Counted from the first letter of the stretch, positions 34,500 through 45,947 are shown. The stretch: DNA of 64,000 nucleotides from Larix kaempferi (GCA_027924585.1 BSBM01001664.1:1170501-1234500); one strand, 5' to 3'. The notes: generated by a model from the sequence alone, not told the origin. Made by a program: numbers and translations.

Positions 34500-34620
34500 C
34501 TCTGGTTTCTCCCTTGGAAGTACTATGGCTTAGTGGCATTGCTGACTGCCTCATGAAAGGGCTTGAAGCCCTGAGGTTGGTGTTTGGGGCTTCCAGGGGT
34601 GGATCACTAGGTCACATGAG
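34500..34620 (+). mobile_element. Possible tRNA-derived SINE head
   Basis: tggcttagtgg at 34526-34536 fits an RNA polymerase III A box (TRGYNNARNGG), and ggcttgaagcc at 34560-34570 fits a B box (GGTTCGANNCC) at 9 of 11 positions, 34 bp downstream. Ends, tail and target duplication were not recognised, so this remains tentative. Confidence 0.35.
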
Positions 34621-34936
34621 CCCAACCTTGGATTTATCATTCTGACGACAGATCTTTCAATACTGAGGCACATGTTGTTCCTCCAGGTAACCTCACACAT
34701 CTTCCTGGCCCTCCAATTCATCAACGCTTCTCTCTCTGGGGCTCCTCTTGATGATGACGTAATTTCTAGGCCAGGATGCAGTGCTTGATTAGAAGGGGCG
34801 TTGAGGGATTTTCACTACTGTTGGGGTTAGATGGGGCATGACGACCCCCCCCCCTCCGCGGTCTGGCCTTCAGAACGGACCGATATGCTCTTTCTTAGCA
34901 ATTTTAGCCATGCGTGGGTAAATTATGGGGAAAATG

Positions 34937-35437
34937 GTTTACCATAAAATTCACAACAAGAGCATAATAAGGATCACTGAAAGAAACACAATCACAAGAT
35001 AGACACAGATTTATCCTGGGAAACCCTCATGTGGTAGAAAACCTAGCAAAGCTTCCTCAATATAGATGATCAACAAATACAAAGATGTAATCCCCAAACA
35101 AGAGCTCCTTCTCCTCCTTCGCAGATCTCTCTCTCTCCTATGCGAGTTTCACAAGTGAGTGAGTGTGTGTTAAATGAGGAACACACCTCCTTTATTTATC
35201 CTTTACTTCACTTAACCTTTAACCCTAACTGGGCCGACATCTCCTAGGAGAGTCTAATAACTCCTAATAACATAACTCAGGGACGACCCCACTAGGGAAG
35301 TGTAATAACCCTAGTTATAACAACCCGACGGAGGAATAAACATCTCCGGATATGTAATAATGTCTCGATGGAGGAATAAACATTTCCGGATAATAAAGTA
35401 CAAATAGAATATTCTTAGAAGTTACAATATTTCAACA
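34937..35437 (-). mobile_element. Copia-2 3' LTR
   Basis: About 501 bp, matching 45960-49799 minus X: cataaaattcacaacaagag, tcactgaaagaaacacaatc, ctcctatgcgagtttcac, agaatattcttagaag and the end atatttcaaca. The outer tip reads gtttacc where the 5' LTR has tgttaagtttagc, so the first six bases seem lost. A minus-strand TATA-like sequence lies near 35195-35205. Confidence 0.85.
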
Positions 35438-35450
35438 CTCCCCCTTAACG
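35438..35450 (-). other. Copia-2 polypurine tract
   Basis: ctcccccttaacg on plus (GTTAAGGGGGAG on the element strand) directly abuts the 3' LTR. Copia-3 has ctcccgctttac at the same place. Confidence 0.6.
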
Positions 35451-35589
35451 AGAAGGATATTCTAACAACATCTGCAGGAGCAAGGAGTCATCAACAACAT
35501 CATAGTGATACATCTATAAATCATTGGAAGCTTTCTTCAGTCATCATCAATAACTCAACCAGCTACTGGAACATCTTTAATCTCTTTAA

Positions 35590-35850
35590 TATTGGAACAT
35601 CAACATCTTCAGTACCGAGTCTTCATCTTCTGCAGCACTCGATCACTCGATCAACTACAGCAACAACATCATCTGGATCTCCTGATCAACAACATCATCT
35701 GGATCTCTCGATCAACAACATCATCATCTGGATCTCCCGATCAACAGCATGATCTGGATCTCTCGATCAACATCATCATCATCTGGATCTTCCGATCAAC
35801 AGCATCGTCATCTCTCGATCAACAACATCATCATTTGCAACACACATGAT
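35590..35850. repeat. Copia-2 array 1 (ctcgatcaacaacatcatctggat)
   Basis: About nine units of 24-30 bp based on gatcaacaacatcatctggat. Related in core to the copia-1 array at 6955 and the copia-3 array at 51770. Confidence 0.8.
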
Positions 35851-35949
35851 CCAATTATGGGATGATCAATCCCTCTCACATTAGGACATAGGTCCAAGGA
35901 TGATACAATCCTGATCCACGTACGGGATGATCAATCCCTATCAATTTAA

Positions 35950-36475
35950 GACACCATATCGTGTCTAGGGACGATGCAACCAACTCGTCAACTTAGACAA
36001 AGTCCAAGGACCACTTCTCGAAGACACAGGTCTCCGGATCCATTTAGGACTAAAGTTCAGGGATGATGCAATCCACTCGTCTACTTAGACAAAGTATAAG
36101 GACCACTTCTTGAGGACACAGGTCTCCGAATCCATTTTGGACTAAAGTCCAGGGATGATGCAATCCACTCGTCCACTTAGACAAAGTCGAAGGACCACTT
36201 CTCGAAGACACAGGTCTCCAGATCCATTTAGGACTAAATTCCAGGGATGATGCAATCCACCCGTCTAGTTAGACAAAGTCTAAGGACCACTTCTCGAAGA
36301 CACAGGTCTCCGGATCCATTTAGGACTAAAGTCCAGGGATGATACAATCTACTCGTACACTTAGACAAAGTCTAAGGACCACTCATCGAAGACACAGGTC
36401 TCCGGATCCATTTAGGACTAAAGTCCAGGGATGATACAATCCACTCGTCCACTTAGACAAAGTCTAAGGACCTCA
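35950..36475. repeat. Copia-2 array 2, exact 92 bp period
   Basis: The word gacaaagt recurs at 35996, 36088, 36180, 36272, 36364 and 36456, always 92 apart. Each unit carries ggaccacttctcgaagacac and atccatttaggactaaagtc. Confidence 0.9.
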
Positions 36476-36477
36476 TT

Positions 36478-36665
36478 GTCGGTATCATCGACCTCATCGT
36501 TGGAACAGGTACCCTGATCATCGACCTCATCGTTGGAACAGGTACCCTGATCATCGACCTCATCGTTGGAACAGGTATCCTCATCATCGATACAAGTATC
36601 CTTATCATCGATATAAGTATCCTCATCATCGACCTTATCGTCGATCCAAATATCATCATCGACCA
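36478..36665. repeat. Copia-2 array 3, 33 bp units
   Basis: Units like catcgacctcatcgttggaa plus caggtaccctgat, degrading into shorter tcatcgata units toward 36660. Just past it, ctccccctttcgagg (36671-36685) forms a second purine tract on the element strand. Confidence 0.8.
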
Positions 36666-36667
36666 TA

Positions 36668-36934
36668 TCACTCCCCCTTTCGAGGAGGGTCCTTCTGAAC
36701 TACACCAAGCTTGTCTCGGAAATACTCAAACTTTACTTGAGACAGAGGTTTGGTCAATACATCAGCAACTTGTTCATTAGTGCTCACATACTCGAGCTTT
36801 ATAGCTCCTTTCTGCACCATAACCCGTATATAGGAATATCGGATCTCTATGTGCTTTGACTTATCATGGAACACTGGATTCTCTGTCATCTTGATACAAC
36901 TCTGGTTGTCACACAGGATCACAATGGAGTCCAT
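36668..36934 (-). pseudogene. Copia-2 RNase H C-terminus
   Basis: Minus-strand frame ILCDNQSCIKMTENPVFHDK followed by SKHIEIRYSYIR and EQVADVLTKPL, the last conserved blocks of copia RNase H (the Asp of DNQS is a metal ligand), then the polyprotein end. One frameshift at about 36925 separates it from the preceding frame. No catalytic loss is visible in this part. Confidence 0.85.
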
Positions 36935-37464
36935 CTTCCAAAGTCAAATAGTCCTGATAACAGCTTCCGAAGCCATATAGCTTCACAACTAGCAGAGCAA
37001 GTTGCTATATATTCCGCTTCAGCTGTGCTGAGAGCCACACTGGACAACTTCCTGCTAAACCAAGAGATCATAGCAGATCCCAGACAATAACATCCACCCG
37101 ATGTGCTCTTTCTGTCTGAGACACTTCCAGCCCAATCTGCATCTGTATAACCATACAATCTGAAGTCATGATTTCCAAGATAATGTAGACCAAAATCTAT
37201 CGTACCTTTCAGGTACCTCATCACATGCTTTGCAGCTATCAGGTGAATACGTCTAGGCTCAATTAGATACTGACTCAGGGTGTTCACAACAAAGCATATC
37301 TCTGGCCTGGTATTCGTCAGATACATCAACGACCCAATAATCTGTCTGTACTTAGTCAAATCCACTAATTCTGACGATTCATCAGCTAACAGCTTCAAGT
37401 TGGTATCTATGGGAGTGGCCATGGCTTTACATTCCAACATATCAAATCTCTTCAAGATTTCCAC
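36919..37464 (-). pseudogene. Copia-2 RT C-terminus and RNase H
   Basis: Begins ILKRFDMLECKAMATPID (RT connection), passes GSLMYLTNTRPEICF, reaches RNase H with YGYTDADWAGSVSDRKSTSG (first catalytic Asp) and STAEAEYIA (catalytic Glu), and ends FGRWTP at a frameshift. A TAA at about 37487, replacing a sense codon between QGP and GIFLNQGKYA, separates it from the main RT frame. Confidence 0.85.
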
Positions 37465-37494
37465 AGCATACTTTCCCTGGTTGAGAAAGATTCC

Positions 37495-38244
37495 TTATGG
37501 GCCTTGCCATACTTCCAGACCTAGGAAGTAATTCATCAATCCGAGATCTTTCATCTCAAATTCTGTAGCTAGCTTCTTCTTGCTTTCCATGATCTGTTTC
37601 TCATTTCCTGTTAGAAATAGATCATCCACATACAGTGATAGTATGACAGGTTTATCATTCATAACCTTAAGGTAAAGGTTAGGGTCAGCTTTAGTTTTGG
37701 TAAAGCCCAAGCTCGTCAAGAAGCTATCAATTCTCCTGTACCAAGCTCTAGGAGCTTGTTTCAATCCGTACAGAGCTTTCTTCAACTTGCATATGTGAGT
37801 TCTTCTATTTTCAACCTCAAATCCTTGTGGTTGTTCTATGTACACTTCTTCCTCAATTACACCATTCAGGAAGGTTGTCTTCACATCCATCTGGTGTAAG
37901 CTCCACATCATCATGGATGCAAGTGCCATGATGGTTCTAATGGAAGTGTACCTTGCAACTGGTGCAAATGTTTCTTCATAGTCAATTCCCTCTTTCTGAG
38001 AGAATCCTCTGGCCACAAACCTTGCCTTATACTTTTCAATGCTATCATCTGTAGCATGCTTTATCTTGTATATCCATTTGGAGGATACCACACTCTTGTC
38101 TTTTGGTTTGGGAACTACATCCCAAACATCATTTTTCATTATTGATTGGTACTCCTCCGTCATTGCTTCTACCCATTCTTTCTTATGAACTGCTTCTTCA
38201 TAACTGGCAGGTTCTTGATCTACAAGATCACACATCATAGCCAC
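37495..38244 (-). pseudogene. Copia-2 reverse transcriptase
   Basis: The frame begins upstream of the RT (PASYEEAVHKKEWVEAMTEE) and carries the RT proper: KYKARFVARGFSQKEGIDYE, APVARYTSIRTIMALAS, HQMDVKTTFLNGVIEEEVYI, KLKKALYGLKQAPRAWY and LSLYVDDLFLTG with the YVDD catalytic box intact. Asp of QMDV supplies the first metal ligand. It stops at a nonsense codon just after YFLGLEVWQGP. This is the best preserved RT domain in the window. Confidence 0.9.
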
Positions 38245-38352
38245 ATAGCTAGAAAATGGCTTTGGTTTCTTGCTTGCTCTAGTGGAGCCTTCTAGTGCTC
38301 CATATATTTCTGCTTCCTGTATAATTTCTCTTTCCCATGCTGGCTTTCTCTT

Positions 38353-38724
38353 CTATGATATGTTCATAGGTGGGGATTCTTGAGGTTCTATCATATCATG
38401 GTCTTCTTGTGTTTCCTCTTCAAGGAAGGGAGCAACTTCTGTATTTCTAGGAGGTATATCTTCTTCATATACTTCTTCACACTGGCTCTTTCTAGATCTT
38501 TTGAGAGCAGCTTCTTCATCAAATGTTACATCTCTACTAATTTCCATGTGATGGAATCCTGGGATGTATATTTTGAATGCCTTGGATGCTTCACAATACC
38601 CAACAAATATTCCCTTCTTTCCGGAAGGGTCCAACTTAGTCCTCTTCTCTTTTGGTATGTGAACATATACATGGCACCCAAATATCTTGAGGTGGCTTAC
38701 CTCAAGCTTCTTCCCTGTGAACAT
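38353..38724 (-). pseudogene. Copia-2 integrase C-terminus and linker
   Basis: LKIFGCHVYVHIPKEKR, LDPSGKKGIFVGYCEASKAF and YIPGFHHMEISRDVTFDEE mark the region after the DDE core; the acidic Glu/Pro-rich tail is the INT-RT linker. It stops at NIS; about 100 bp to the RT frame contain another break. It corresponds to 9143-9600 of copia-1. Confidence 0.85.
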
Positions 38725-38764
38725 TTCTTCTGGAGTCTTGAATCCAAGGGCACTATGAGACGAT

Positions 38765-39142
38765 CTATTTTAGATAGTCTGTCGTCCTTGCTGCTTCAGC
38801 CCATAGATGCATAGGAAGATCTTGATCATGTATCGTTGTCTTCACTGCTTCCATAATGGTTCTATTCTTTCTTTGCGCAACACCATTTTGTTGAGGATTG
38901 TAGGGAGTGGTTAGTTCCCTCCTGATTCTAGCTTCTTTACAAAAGACTTCAAAATCCTTTGAAGTGTATTCTCCACCATTATCTGTTCTGAGTGTCTTGA
39001 TTTTCTTTTCTGAATGATTTTCTATCAAGGCTTTGAATTCCTTGAATTTTCCAAATAATTCATCTTTTCCTTTTAGGAAATATATCCAAGTCTTTCTTGA
39101 ATAGTCATCAATAAATGTAAGGTAGTATTCATAGCCACTCAA
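38765..39142 (-). pseudogene. Copia-2 integrase core, mutated DDE
   Basis: Contains FIDDYSRKTWIYFLKGKDE, the second catalytic Asp in LRTDNGGEY, and PYNPQQNGVAQRKNR. The last motif should carry the catalytic Glu (NGVAERKNR) but has Gln, so strand transfer would be abolished. It ends in a stop at DYLK near 38768; the first catalytic Asp is in the preceding frame (39129-39947). Confidence 0.85.
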
Positions 39143-39947
39143 AGATGTGGAGGACGTTGGACCACATATCCGAATGGATCAATTCCAAAGTACCTTTAGT
39201 CTTTGTTTCACTCTTTGGAAATGGATTCTTGATATTCTTCCCTTTTGCACATCCTTTGGAAGTGCCTTCATGATCAACCTTCAAATTTGGTAATCCTGTT
39301 ACTACTTTGCTCACATAGGGTAGTGCTTTGTAGTTGATGTGAGCAAGCCTTCTATGCCATAGTTCACTTGGGCTAGTGGCTTCATGAACAAGGGCTGCTT
39401 CTGAATGTCCCTTGAGTTTATATAGCCCTCCTTTTTCTTCACCAATAACAACTGCATCCTCAATTGATTTTCCTTTGGACCACATGAGTACTTGTCCATC
39501 TATGAATGCAACCCTATAACCTTTCTTATCTAATGCTGAGATAGAAAGTAGGTTCTTCTTTAATCCTGGTACATGTAAAACTTCCTTCATCTTCATGGGG
39601 GTTCCAGAATCAAGCTTGTAGCTTGCTTCACCAATTCCTTTGATAGGATATTGATAATCATCTCCCAATGATACCTTTTGTGGAGAGGATCTTTCTTCAA
39701 GTCTTAACAAAGTTTTCTTTTGTCCCGTCATGTGCTTGGAAGCACCACTATTAATAAGCCATGTATCTTCTCCAGGTGTTATGGACCCAGAGAGTGCAGA
39801 GAATAGAACATATTCTTTTGCATCTTCTTCTTCTACCTTAGCTCTTTTCCTTTGAGGTCTTTCTTCCTCTTTTTCTTCACTATCATCTTCTACTAGATGT
39901 GCTTGATGTCTCTGTGGTGGAAACCCTTCTTTTTCTTTGAAGGACAA
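39129..39947 (-). pseudogene. Copia-2 protease and GAG-pre-integrase
   Basis: Starts in the Gag C-terminus, then WLINSGASKHMTGQ: the aspartic protease site, normally DSG, here Asn-Ser-Gly, so inactive. LLSISALDKKGYRVAFIDG and the pre-integrase zinc region ELWHRRLAHINYKALP ... SKGCAKGK follow, with the first zinc Cys (CKGC) now Ser. It reaches LIHSDMW with the first DDE Asp present, then loses frame. Confidence 0.85.
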
Positions 39948-40723
39948 TTTCTAGCAATGTGTCCTATTTTGTGACAATCGAAACATTGGAATGAAGAGTG
40001 ATCTCTTTCTGGATTGGTTCTTCTTTTCTTTTGAAACCTTTGTGGAGGTTGAGACTCCTTGTGGCTTTCCTTCTTGAAGTTGGATTGATTTCTTCTTCTC
40101 TTGGTATGGGTAGCTAATGCTTGATTATCTTCTTTGAGTAAAGCTTCTCTATTGGCTACTTTAGCCTTTTCTTGAATGCAATCCTCCCATACAATATCAA
40201 ACTTCATGCTTTCCTTTCTGGCACACATGGTCTGGATGAATGAATCCCAAGGTCTAGTGAGACCATTGAGAGCAGCCATGACTAGTTCATCTTCATCAAG
40301 GGAGTCTCCAATGGCTTCTAGTTGTTCCTTGAACTGGGAGACCCTTGTGAAGTAATCTTGAATGGATTCTCCTTGACTCATCTTAATGCTCTTCAATTGA
40401 GCTCTTAGGTTCATCTTCCTATTGATGTTCCTTCCTTCATACATTCTGGCTAGGGCATCATATATTTGTTTTGGGGTCTTCTTGGATGACACTTGAGGGA
40501 TCAAGTGGTCTTTGATAGAATCAACAATGATTCTCTTTTCCCTAATCATGTCCTTCTTGTACTTCTCTTTAGCTTCATCTTCTTCAGGTTCTGCAACTTC
40601 ATCTTTGATGTATTGGGCAAGATCATTCTCGTCAAGAATGAGGCCAATCCTATATTTCCATGCCCAGAAATTCTCTATGCCCTCTAGCTTATCCTCAAGC
40701 TTAGTGCTTGGGGCCATCTTCAC
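39893..40723 (-). pseudogene. Copia-2 Gag
   Basis: 276 residues from MKMAPSTKLEDKLEGIENFW, the usual copia Gag opening just after the leader, through KKTPKQIYDALARMYEGRNI and SQGESIQDYFTRVSQFKEQL. Near residue 250 it has CFDCHKIGHIARNC, an intact CX2CX4HX4C zinc knuckle that binds element RNA. It overlaps the PR frame by about 55 bp, the site of a frameshift. This is a near-complete Gag. Confidence 0.9.
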
Positions 40724-41026
40724 CAGGAGGTCACCAAAAATTGAAAATTCTCAAAATGCAAAACAGACCTTACCAGGAGATGTGCTTGACTGTATTGAGT
40801 TGACTGGTGTACTTGGTTTCTGGAAACTTCAACTTTTCACCCTTCAAACTTTACCAACGAAATTTTGGATCTGCAACAGGTTTTTTGGTTCACTGGTTTA
40901 CTGTTTCGCAGCTTTTTTGGTTCATTGGTTCACTAGCTCGCAGTTTTTTTGGTTCACTGGTTTGCAGCTTTTCTAGTTGACTAGTTCGCAGCTTTTCTAG
41001 TTTACTGGTTTTTTGGTCCAGAAGTC
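40724..41026 (-). other. Copia-2 leader, proximal part
   Basis: Non-coding, with a short repeated ggttcactggtt / cgcagcttttttgg pattern at 40860-41000. It resumes after Y at 45773 and is similar to the copia-3 leader at 56605-56980. Confidence 0.65.
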
Positions 41027-42531
41027 TGTTACCAACTTTTTTGTACCATAGTTGGATTATCTAAAGAGCCGTCATTTGACAAACATGATAAGTGTTTGAC
41101 TCCAGTGTGTCAAATGATCCAACATTTGTGACTAGCCAGTTTTTATTTTCAGTCGACATGACCATGGCCCCATGGGGTTTGTAATAAAGTGTGCTAGTAG
41201 GATCTGAGTGTCTCGGTTCCCCATGACTTGATTAAGCAACTAAGGTATTCTAGGGAGTTTTTTCCCTTGTCAGTTATACTTTGCATGTAGCCGAGCTATA
41301 ATCGATGAGGTTTTCTCTCGCTTCCTCCAAAGCTGGAATGCTCGATTTTGAAAATTTTAGCCATGGAGGGTTATTAGAGTCCAACTGATGTATATAAGCC
41401 TACTAGACACTGTTAGAATAGTTGTCGGTCATTTCCTAGGTCTCTAGGTCCCCAGAGAAAATTTCGAAATTTTTTTACTGGGTCCGTCGAATTTGGGTTT
41501 TTAATTATGTTTTAAATTTAATAAATTTCTCTATAGTTTAAATAGAGAAATTTCAATTTGTAATATGTCAGTCATCCAGGATCTGAATTTGATGATTGAA
41601 GGCTCCAGACTTAAGCCAAAAATCATTCATGATCCTCGGACCAATTTATCCTAAGTTTCGAATCGTCATTCAGCCACTTAATTAATAATTCCTCAAAATT
41701 TAAATAAAAGAGGATTATTAATTAATTAAAATAAAAAAATTAATAATTGGATATAATCCAATTCTCTCCAAAATAATCCAAATTGGATTATTTTAGTGGC
41801 TAAATGACATGGCACAAGACATTTATTATCATTCTAGTCATCTCCAAGTGGATTCAGTCAGCTATCCAGTCAGCATCAGTAATTAACTCCAAGAGAATTC
41901 GCCCTCCTTCAAGTAAAATCACGAATTTGCATGTGGCATGTGATTATTGGGTGGTTTGTATGCATTTATTTTATGGTAGGCGCTTCCCTAAGGGATAGGG
42001 CCACATCATCGAGCTATCTCCACTTAACTCCTCATTATCCTTTGAATCTCTCATGCATTAAACCCTAAAGCTCATGTATCTCCCTTGTATCACGAGTGTC
42101 TCCACTTGGCATTCGTTTTTCAGGTGGTTGAATTGAAATTAATGTTTTGGTAGGCGCCCTCCGAAACTTGTGCAAGCACAAGGCTTGGCTCCCATGCAAC
42201 TCGAATCCATATCCCACAAATTGCTCATTGCATTAAAACCCTAGCCCTCACGTATATCTCCATTTGATCACGATTTTACACATGGCAGCCATTTACTTGA
42301 AGGGTGATAGGATCTAGGTTGAGATAGGGGGCGCCTTGCCTAGGTGGAGGCCACCTCCCCATCCTCAACCACCACCAACTCGAGTTGTTAATGATGTGAA
42401 CTCCAAGCTTGGATAGATTGAATATTTGACATGGATTTGATTGGATCATGATGGAATTCGATTTGGTGTCTTGTGCCATTTGTCTCTTCTAAAGGCAAAT
42501 TCGAATTAGGTCTCTTAGCTTCTTGTTTTGT

Positions 42532-42540
42532 TATATAAGG
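42532..42540 (+). promoter_or_regulatory. LTR Y TATA box
   Basis: tatataagg, with an aataaag polyadenylation-like signal about 75 bp downstream, in the same place as in LTR R. Confidence 0.5.
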
Positions 42541-44713
42541 AAGGCTTTGCCTCCTTGGTTCTCATGGACTTTTGAGCAAAGAAACTCTGGAGATTTTTGT
42601 AAGCGATTTATATTTAATAAAGTTGTGACTTTGGAGGTCAATTTGTGGAGGCTCTTGGTGGCCATGCTTCATCTTGTAACGAGGTGACATTGTGTAATAT
42701 TTTTGTACTTGAGATGGATTTATGTTTCTAGAAGGCTAACAATCTAGCACATGCATCTATATATCTATGTTTTTCGTTTGAGTACATTGGTTTTGCAGGT
42801 GTTATCCAAGGATCAAGGTCTTTTGCAGGTGCATCTTCACTCTACTTGAGATCAAAGGCTTCTCAACTTGTTAAACATTAGCAACAAGGAGATCTTAGCT
42901 CTTCCCATCAACCTTTCAAACAAAAACTTTCAACTTTGGTTACTTGTTTCCTTGGGCTTATCTCTTCGAGCTCTCCATACTGCCCATTCTTTTGGCTGTC
43001 CACCATCCACCTTCACCTTTCCCATTCGTTTTTCTTCTCATTTATCCCTCATTCGTCCATCCATACTAGCTGTCTTTGTCCTCTATTGGCAGCATCTTTT
43101 CCTCATTTGTTTAGGTTGCCCATTACCCACAGTCTGCTGCTCCATTTTCTTGACTGTTCCTTTCTTTCCACAGCCATTTTGTTGGCTGTCCCATCACAGT
43201 CATAGCAGCCCTCTTTCACTGCTGCTATCCCTTCCCTTTGGCTGCCCCATTCTCCTACCTGTTGACTGTCCCATCACTGTCATAACAGCCATCTTACTTT
43301 TTGGACTGTCCCATTTTCCACTTGTTGGCAGCCACTCCTTCTTGTTCACACATACACATAAAAAAACAAACAATAACACACAAAAACTTGTTAAAATTAG
43401 CATTTGTTAGTTATTTTCTTTTGTTAGTTGGTTAAATTGCCATTACAATCAAGTTCTATGTTAGTTTCCTTTATCAAACAAGTTCTATGCTTACATCGTT
43501 AGTTTTGTTTCCTTTTATAGTTTACAATCTTGCGCATAGTTTCGATTTTGGTTCTCTCACTTGGAATTTGTAGTGTGTTTCAAGTCCCATAGTTTTATAA
43601 ATCCAAGTCTTGCATTTGTTAGATCAAATTTCATAAGCTTAGATCTTTAAAAGTTTTGATTCTAAGAGCTCATGATTTGAAAAGTAGCCTATAGGCATAT
43701 CAAAGGTCTCATTCAAAGTAGTACTTCGTTTGATTTTTTGCTCTAGGATCTAGTTTATTCTTTCAAGTAAATAGATCTCATTTCGAAGAAGTCAAAATTT
43801 GCATTTTAAAAGAGTGGTTGGGCATATAGACTAGTTTGTTAATTTCATATCTAGTTTCATCTCTAAGATTGGATCTTAGTTTTGTGCTTAGTTTCAAATA
43901 TTTTCTATTATTAACGTTTGATGGGTGCTTTGTAGATTTGTTTGAGTCTGTGTAGGTTTCTTCAAGAAGGAGAGATACTTGTAAAGACAAGGTTTAAAAA
44001 AGGGTCAAAGGTTAAATCCAGGGAGAAGACAAAAGCGGAATTTGCAAGATCAAAAATTTGTCTACCATAAGAAAGATCCAAATTTTCTCATTATCCTTTG
44101 TAATAGCTTACCAAAGCTGGCATTGTTTTCTTAGTTACTTCATTCTCGAAAGTCCTTCAAGGTTTTGAAACCCAAGGCATTTGTAATCTCATGATAAAAG
44201 TTCAAGTGGAGGAGTACTCCACTTTTTGGGTTTCTTCCCCATTTGGGGAAGTGTTGTGTCTTGTTAGCTTAGATCTTTCATTTCACTTTTTAGATTAGTC
44301 TTTTACCTCACTTTTTATATTAGTCTTTTACTTCACTTTTTCTCTTCCAAGTCTTGACTGGAGGTAGTATCCTTGGGATTTCATCCCAAGGGCAGGACCA
44401 CATAACTTTGTGGTTACTCCTCTCTCCCCGTTTGTTGCCTTAGTCGAAATTTCAGCTAGCTGGAAAGTTCTCAAGTGCTAGTGGTTCTTAGAGGTTGACC
44501 TTGTTTGGAGGTGGATCCTACCTTAGAGTAAATCTGTTGGTAGAACACTAAACTTTACTTTCCGTTATCTTTAAAAGCATCATAATATCTTGTTATTAGT
44601 TATTTTTCTTATTTCAAATCCATTCAAAAGTTTCATTTTTTCTTCAAGTTACAACACAATTGCTCTCTTTTCACAATAAAATAAACAAAGTCTCTTGAAC
44701 TTGGCCAAATCCA

Positions 44714-44840
44714 AGTCAAGAGCACTCTCTGTCAGAGAGCATTTTTTAGACTTGCATTTTCCCCTTGCATTAGGCATTTTAGATTATAAAAGTCTTAAGA
44801 CTAAGTCAAGAGCGCTCTCTATCGGAGAGTTGAACGGTGC
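44714..44840. repeat. Short duplication in LTR Y
   Basis: gtcaagagc(a/g)ctctct(g/a)tc occurs twice about 90 bp apart, each able to form a small agagag...ctctct hairpin. Confidence 0.55.
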
Positions 44841-45947
44841 TCTTAATTAATAAAATATTTCAACTCACATCCCCCTTAATTAATTTATTTTTGGTTGATT
44901 ATCCAACACCCGTATGCTCTGCCAACCTGAAACGGTTGGACTAGTACTCAGAAAGGTGAAGGACTTGCTAAACTTACAAGTGATAACATAATTAAAACTT
45001 TACCCAAATCCAAAACCAACATCAAATCACTAAGGTTACTTCCTGAAACAGGTGGTGCCGGGAATCCACTGTCAGACTCGAGGGTGGTCTAGCCATTATA
45101 CACTTATCCTCTGAATCTGGGTACTCCCGACCTATCATCTAAGAGGTTGCCAGTATTTTTCCTGGTTAAGGTCTTATTCTTTTGATATCCTTGGTTTTAG
45201 CCTAATAATCAAGAACACCTAAAACACTTAAAATTTACCAAGAACAATTTCAAAACGATCTCACAAACAGTTACTCTGAGACTTACATTTTCCAGCATCA
45301 CAAGCATTTCTTTCAACTCCATTTGGCATTGGTCTTTAAAAACTCTTATGTATCTTCTGAATCTGGACCATATGTCCTTGTCATTTGCTTGATCTTCATC
45401 TTGTGGATGCTTTGTTTTAATTCTAAGTCAAAGTATATTGTTCATCTTCTAAATTGTATCTCGTAAATTTGCAACGTGGATTGTGTGTTTTAAATTGTGT
45501 TCTCACCATCATACAAAAAATCCTAAATAACACCCATCCGCATCACCTCACACTTAAAACCTAAAAAACACAAGAGCCTTAGTGAAACTCTTTGTAGGGA
45601 CTACCCCCCTTGGATTCGTTAGGAGTTAGCTTAAACGGAGGAGCTGGGATTCAGGTGACAGTACCTGGCTCATTGCTTGCCCCCAAGGCCACACCTCTCC
45701 CCACTTCCAGTGAGGGAGACATCTTTCGAAAGATTTCCGCTGCTGGTGTGCAATCTGGCGGACAACAAAGTCAAACGAGGGTTTGACTTATCCCGGGGTT
45801 CTATCCACTCAAAAATTTCGTTTTTGAGGAGGAGAATCTAGCTATGCTCTGAGATTCTAAAAATTTCAATTTTTGTAGAAACCCTAATTTCTCACGGAGG
45901 AAGAAGAGAGAGATTTTCACCTTGTGAAAGATGTCCTATTTAGGCTA

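Larger units (their letters stand above)
32525..34936 (-). mobile_element. LTR Z (same family as F/R/X/Y), incomplete
   Basis: Starts tgtttccgcctaatac, like X (tgttgccgcctgg), and continues with ccttgggggcaag, actcctccgtttagg and ccaaggggggtagaccc. After the nested LTR (32810-34168) the family motif resumes at about 34208 as ttccagtgctctattgggct. Beyond about 34380 similarity fades and a SINE-like block appears; the far terminus and the expected second cgccc duplication were not found. Copia-2 begins at 34937. Confidence 0.6.
41027..45767 (+). mobile_element. Solo LTR Y in copia-2 leader
   Basis: tgttaccaac...ctggcggacaaca flanked by exact aagtc duplications (41022-41026 and 45768-45772); removing it restores a leader like that of copia-3 (ggtccag-aagtc-aaac). 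Same family as X but opposite in orientation and about 1.4 kb longer (4741 bp). TATA tatataagg at 42532-42540 with aataaag downstream shows plus-sense transcription. The inverted family block tacccccctt...aaacggaggag lies at 45605-45645. There is no gag or pol. Open frames near 42868-43410 lie in Pro/Leu/Ser-rich low-complexity sequence and are not convincing genes. Confidence 0.8.

Noticed and set aside
34526-34570. A functional tRNA gene
   Set aside because: A- and B-box-like words are present but no acceptor stem or cloverleaf pairing could be seen; a SINE is the better reading.
42868-43410. 180-codon plus frame in LTR Y
   Set aside because: Leu/Ser/Pro/His-rich, inside an LTR, not preserved in X or R; it looks like compositional openness.
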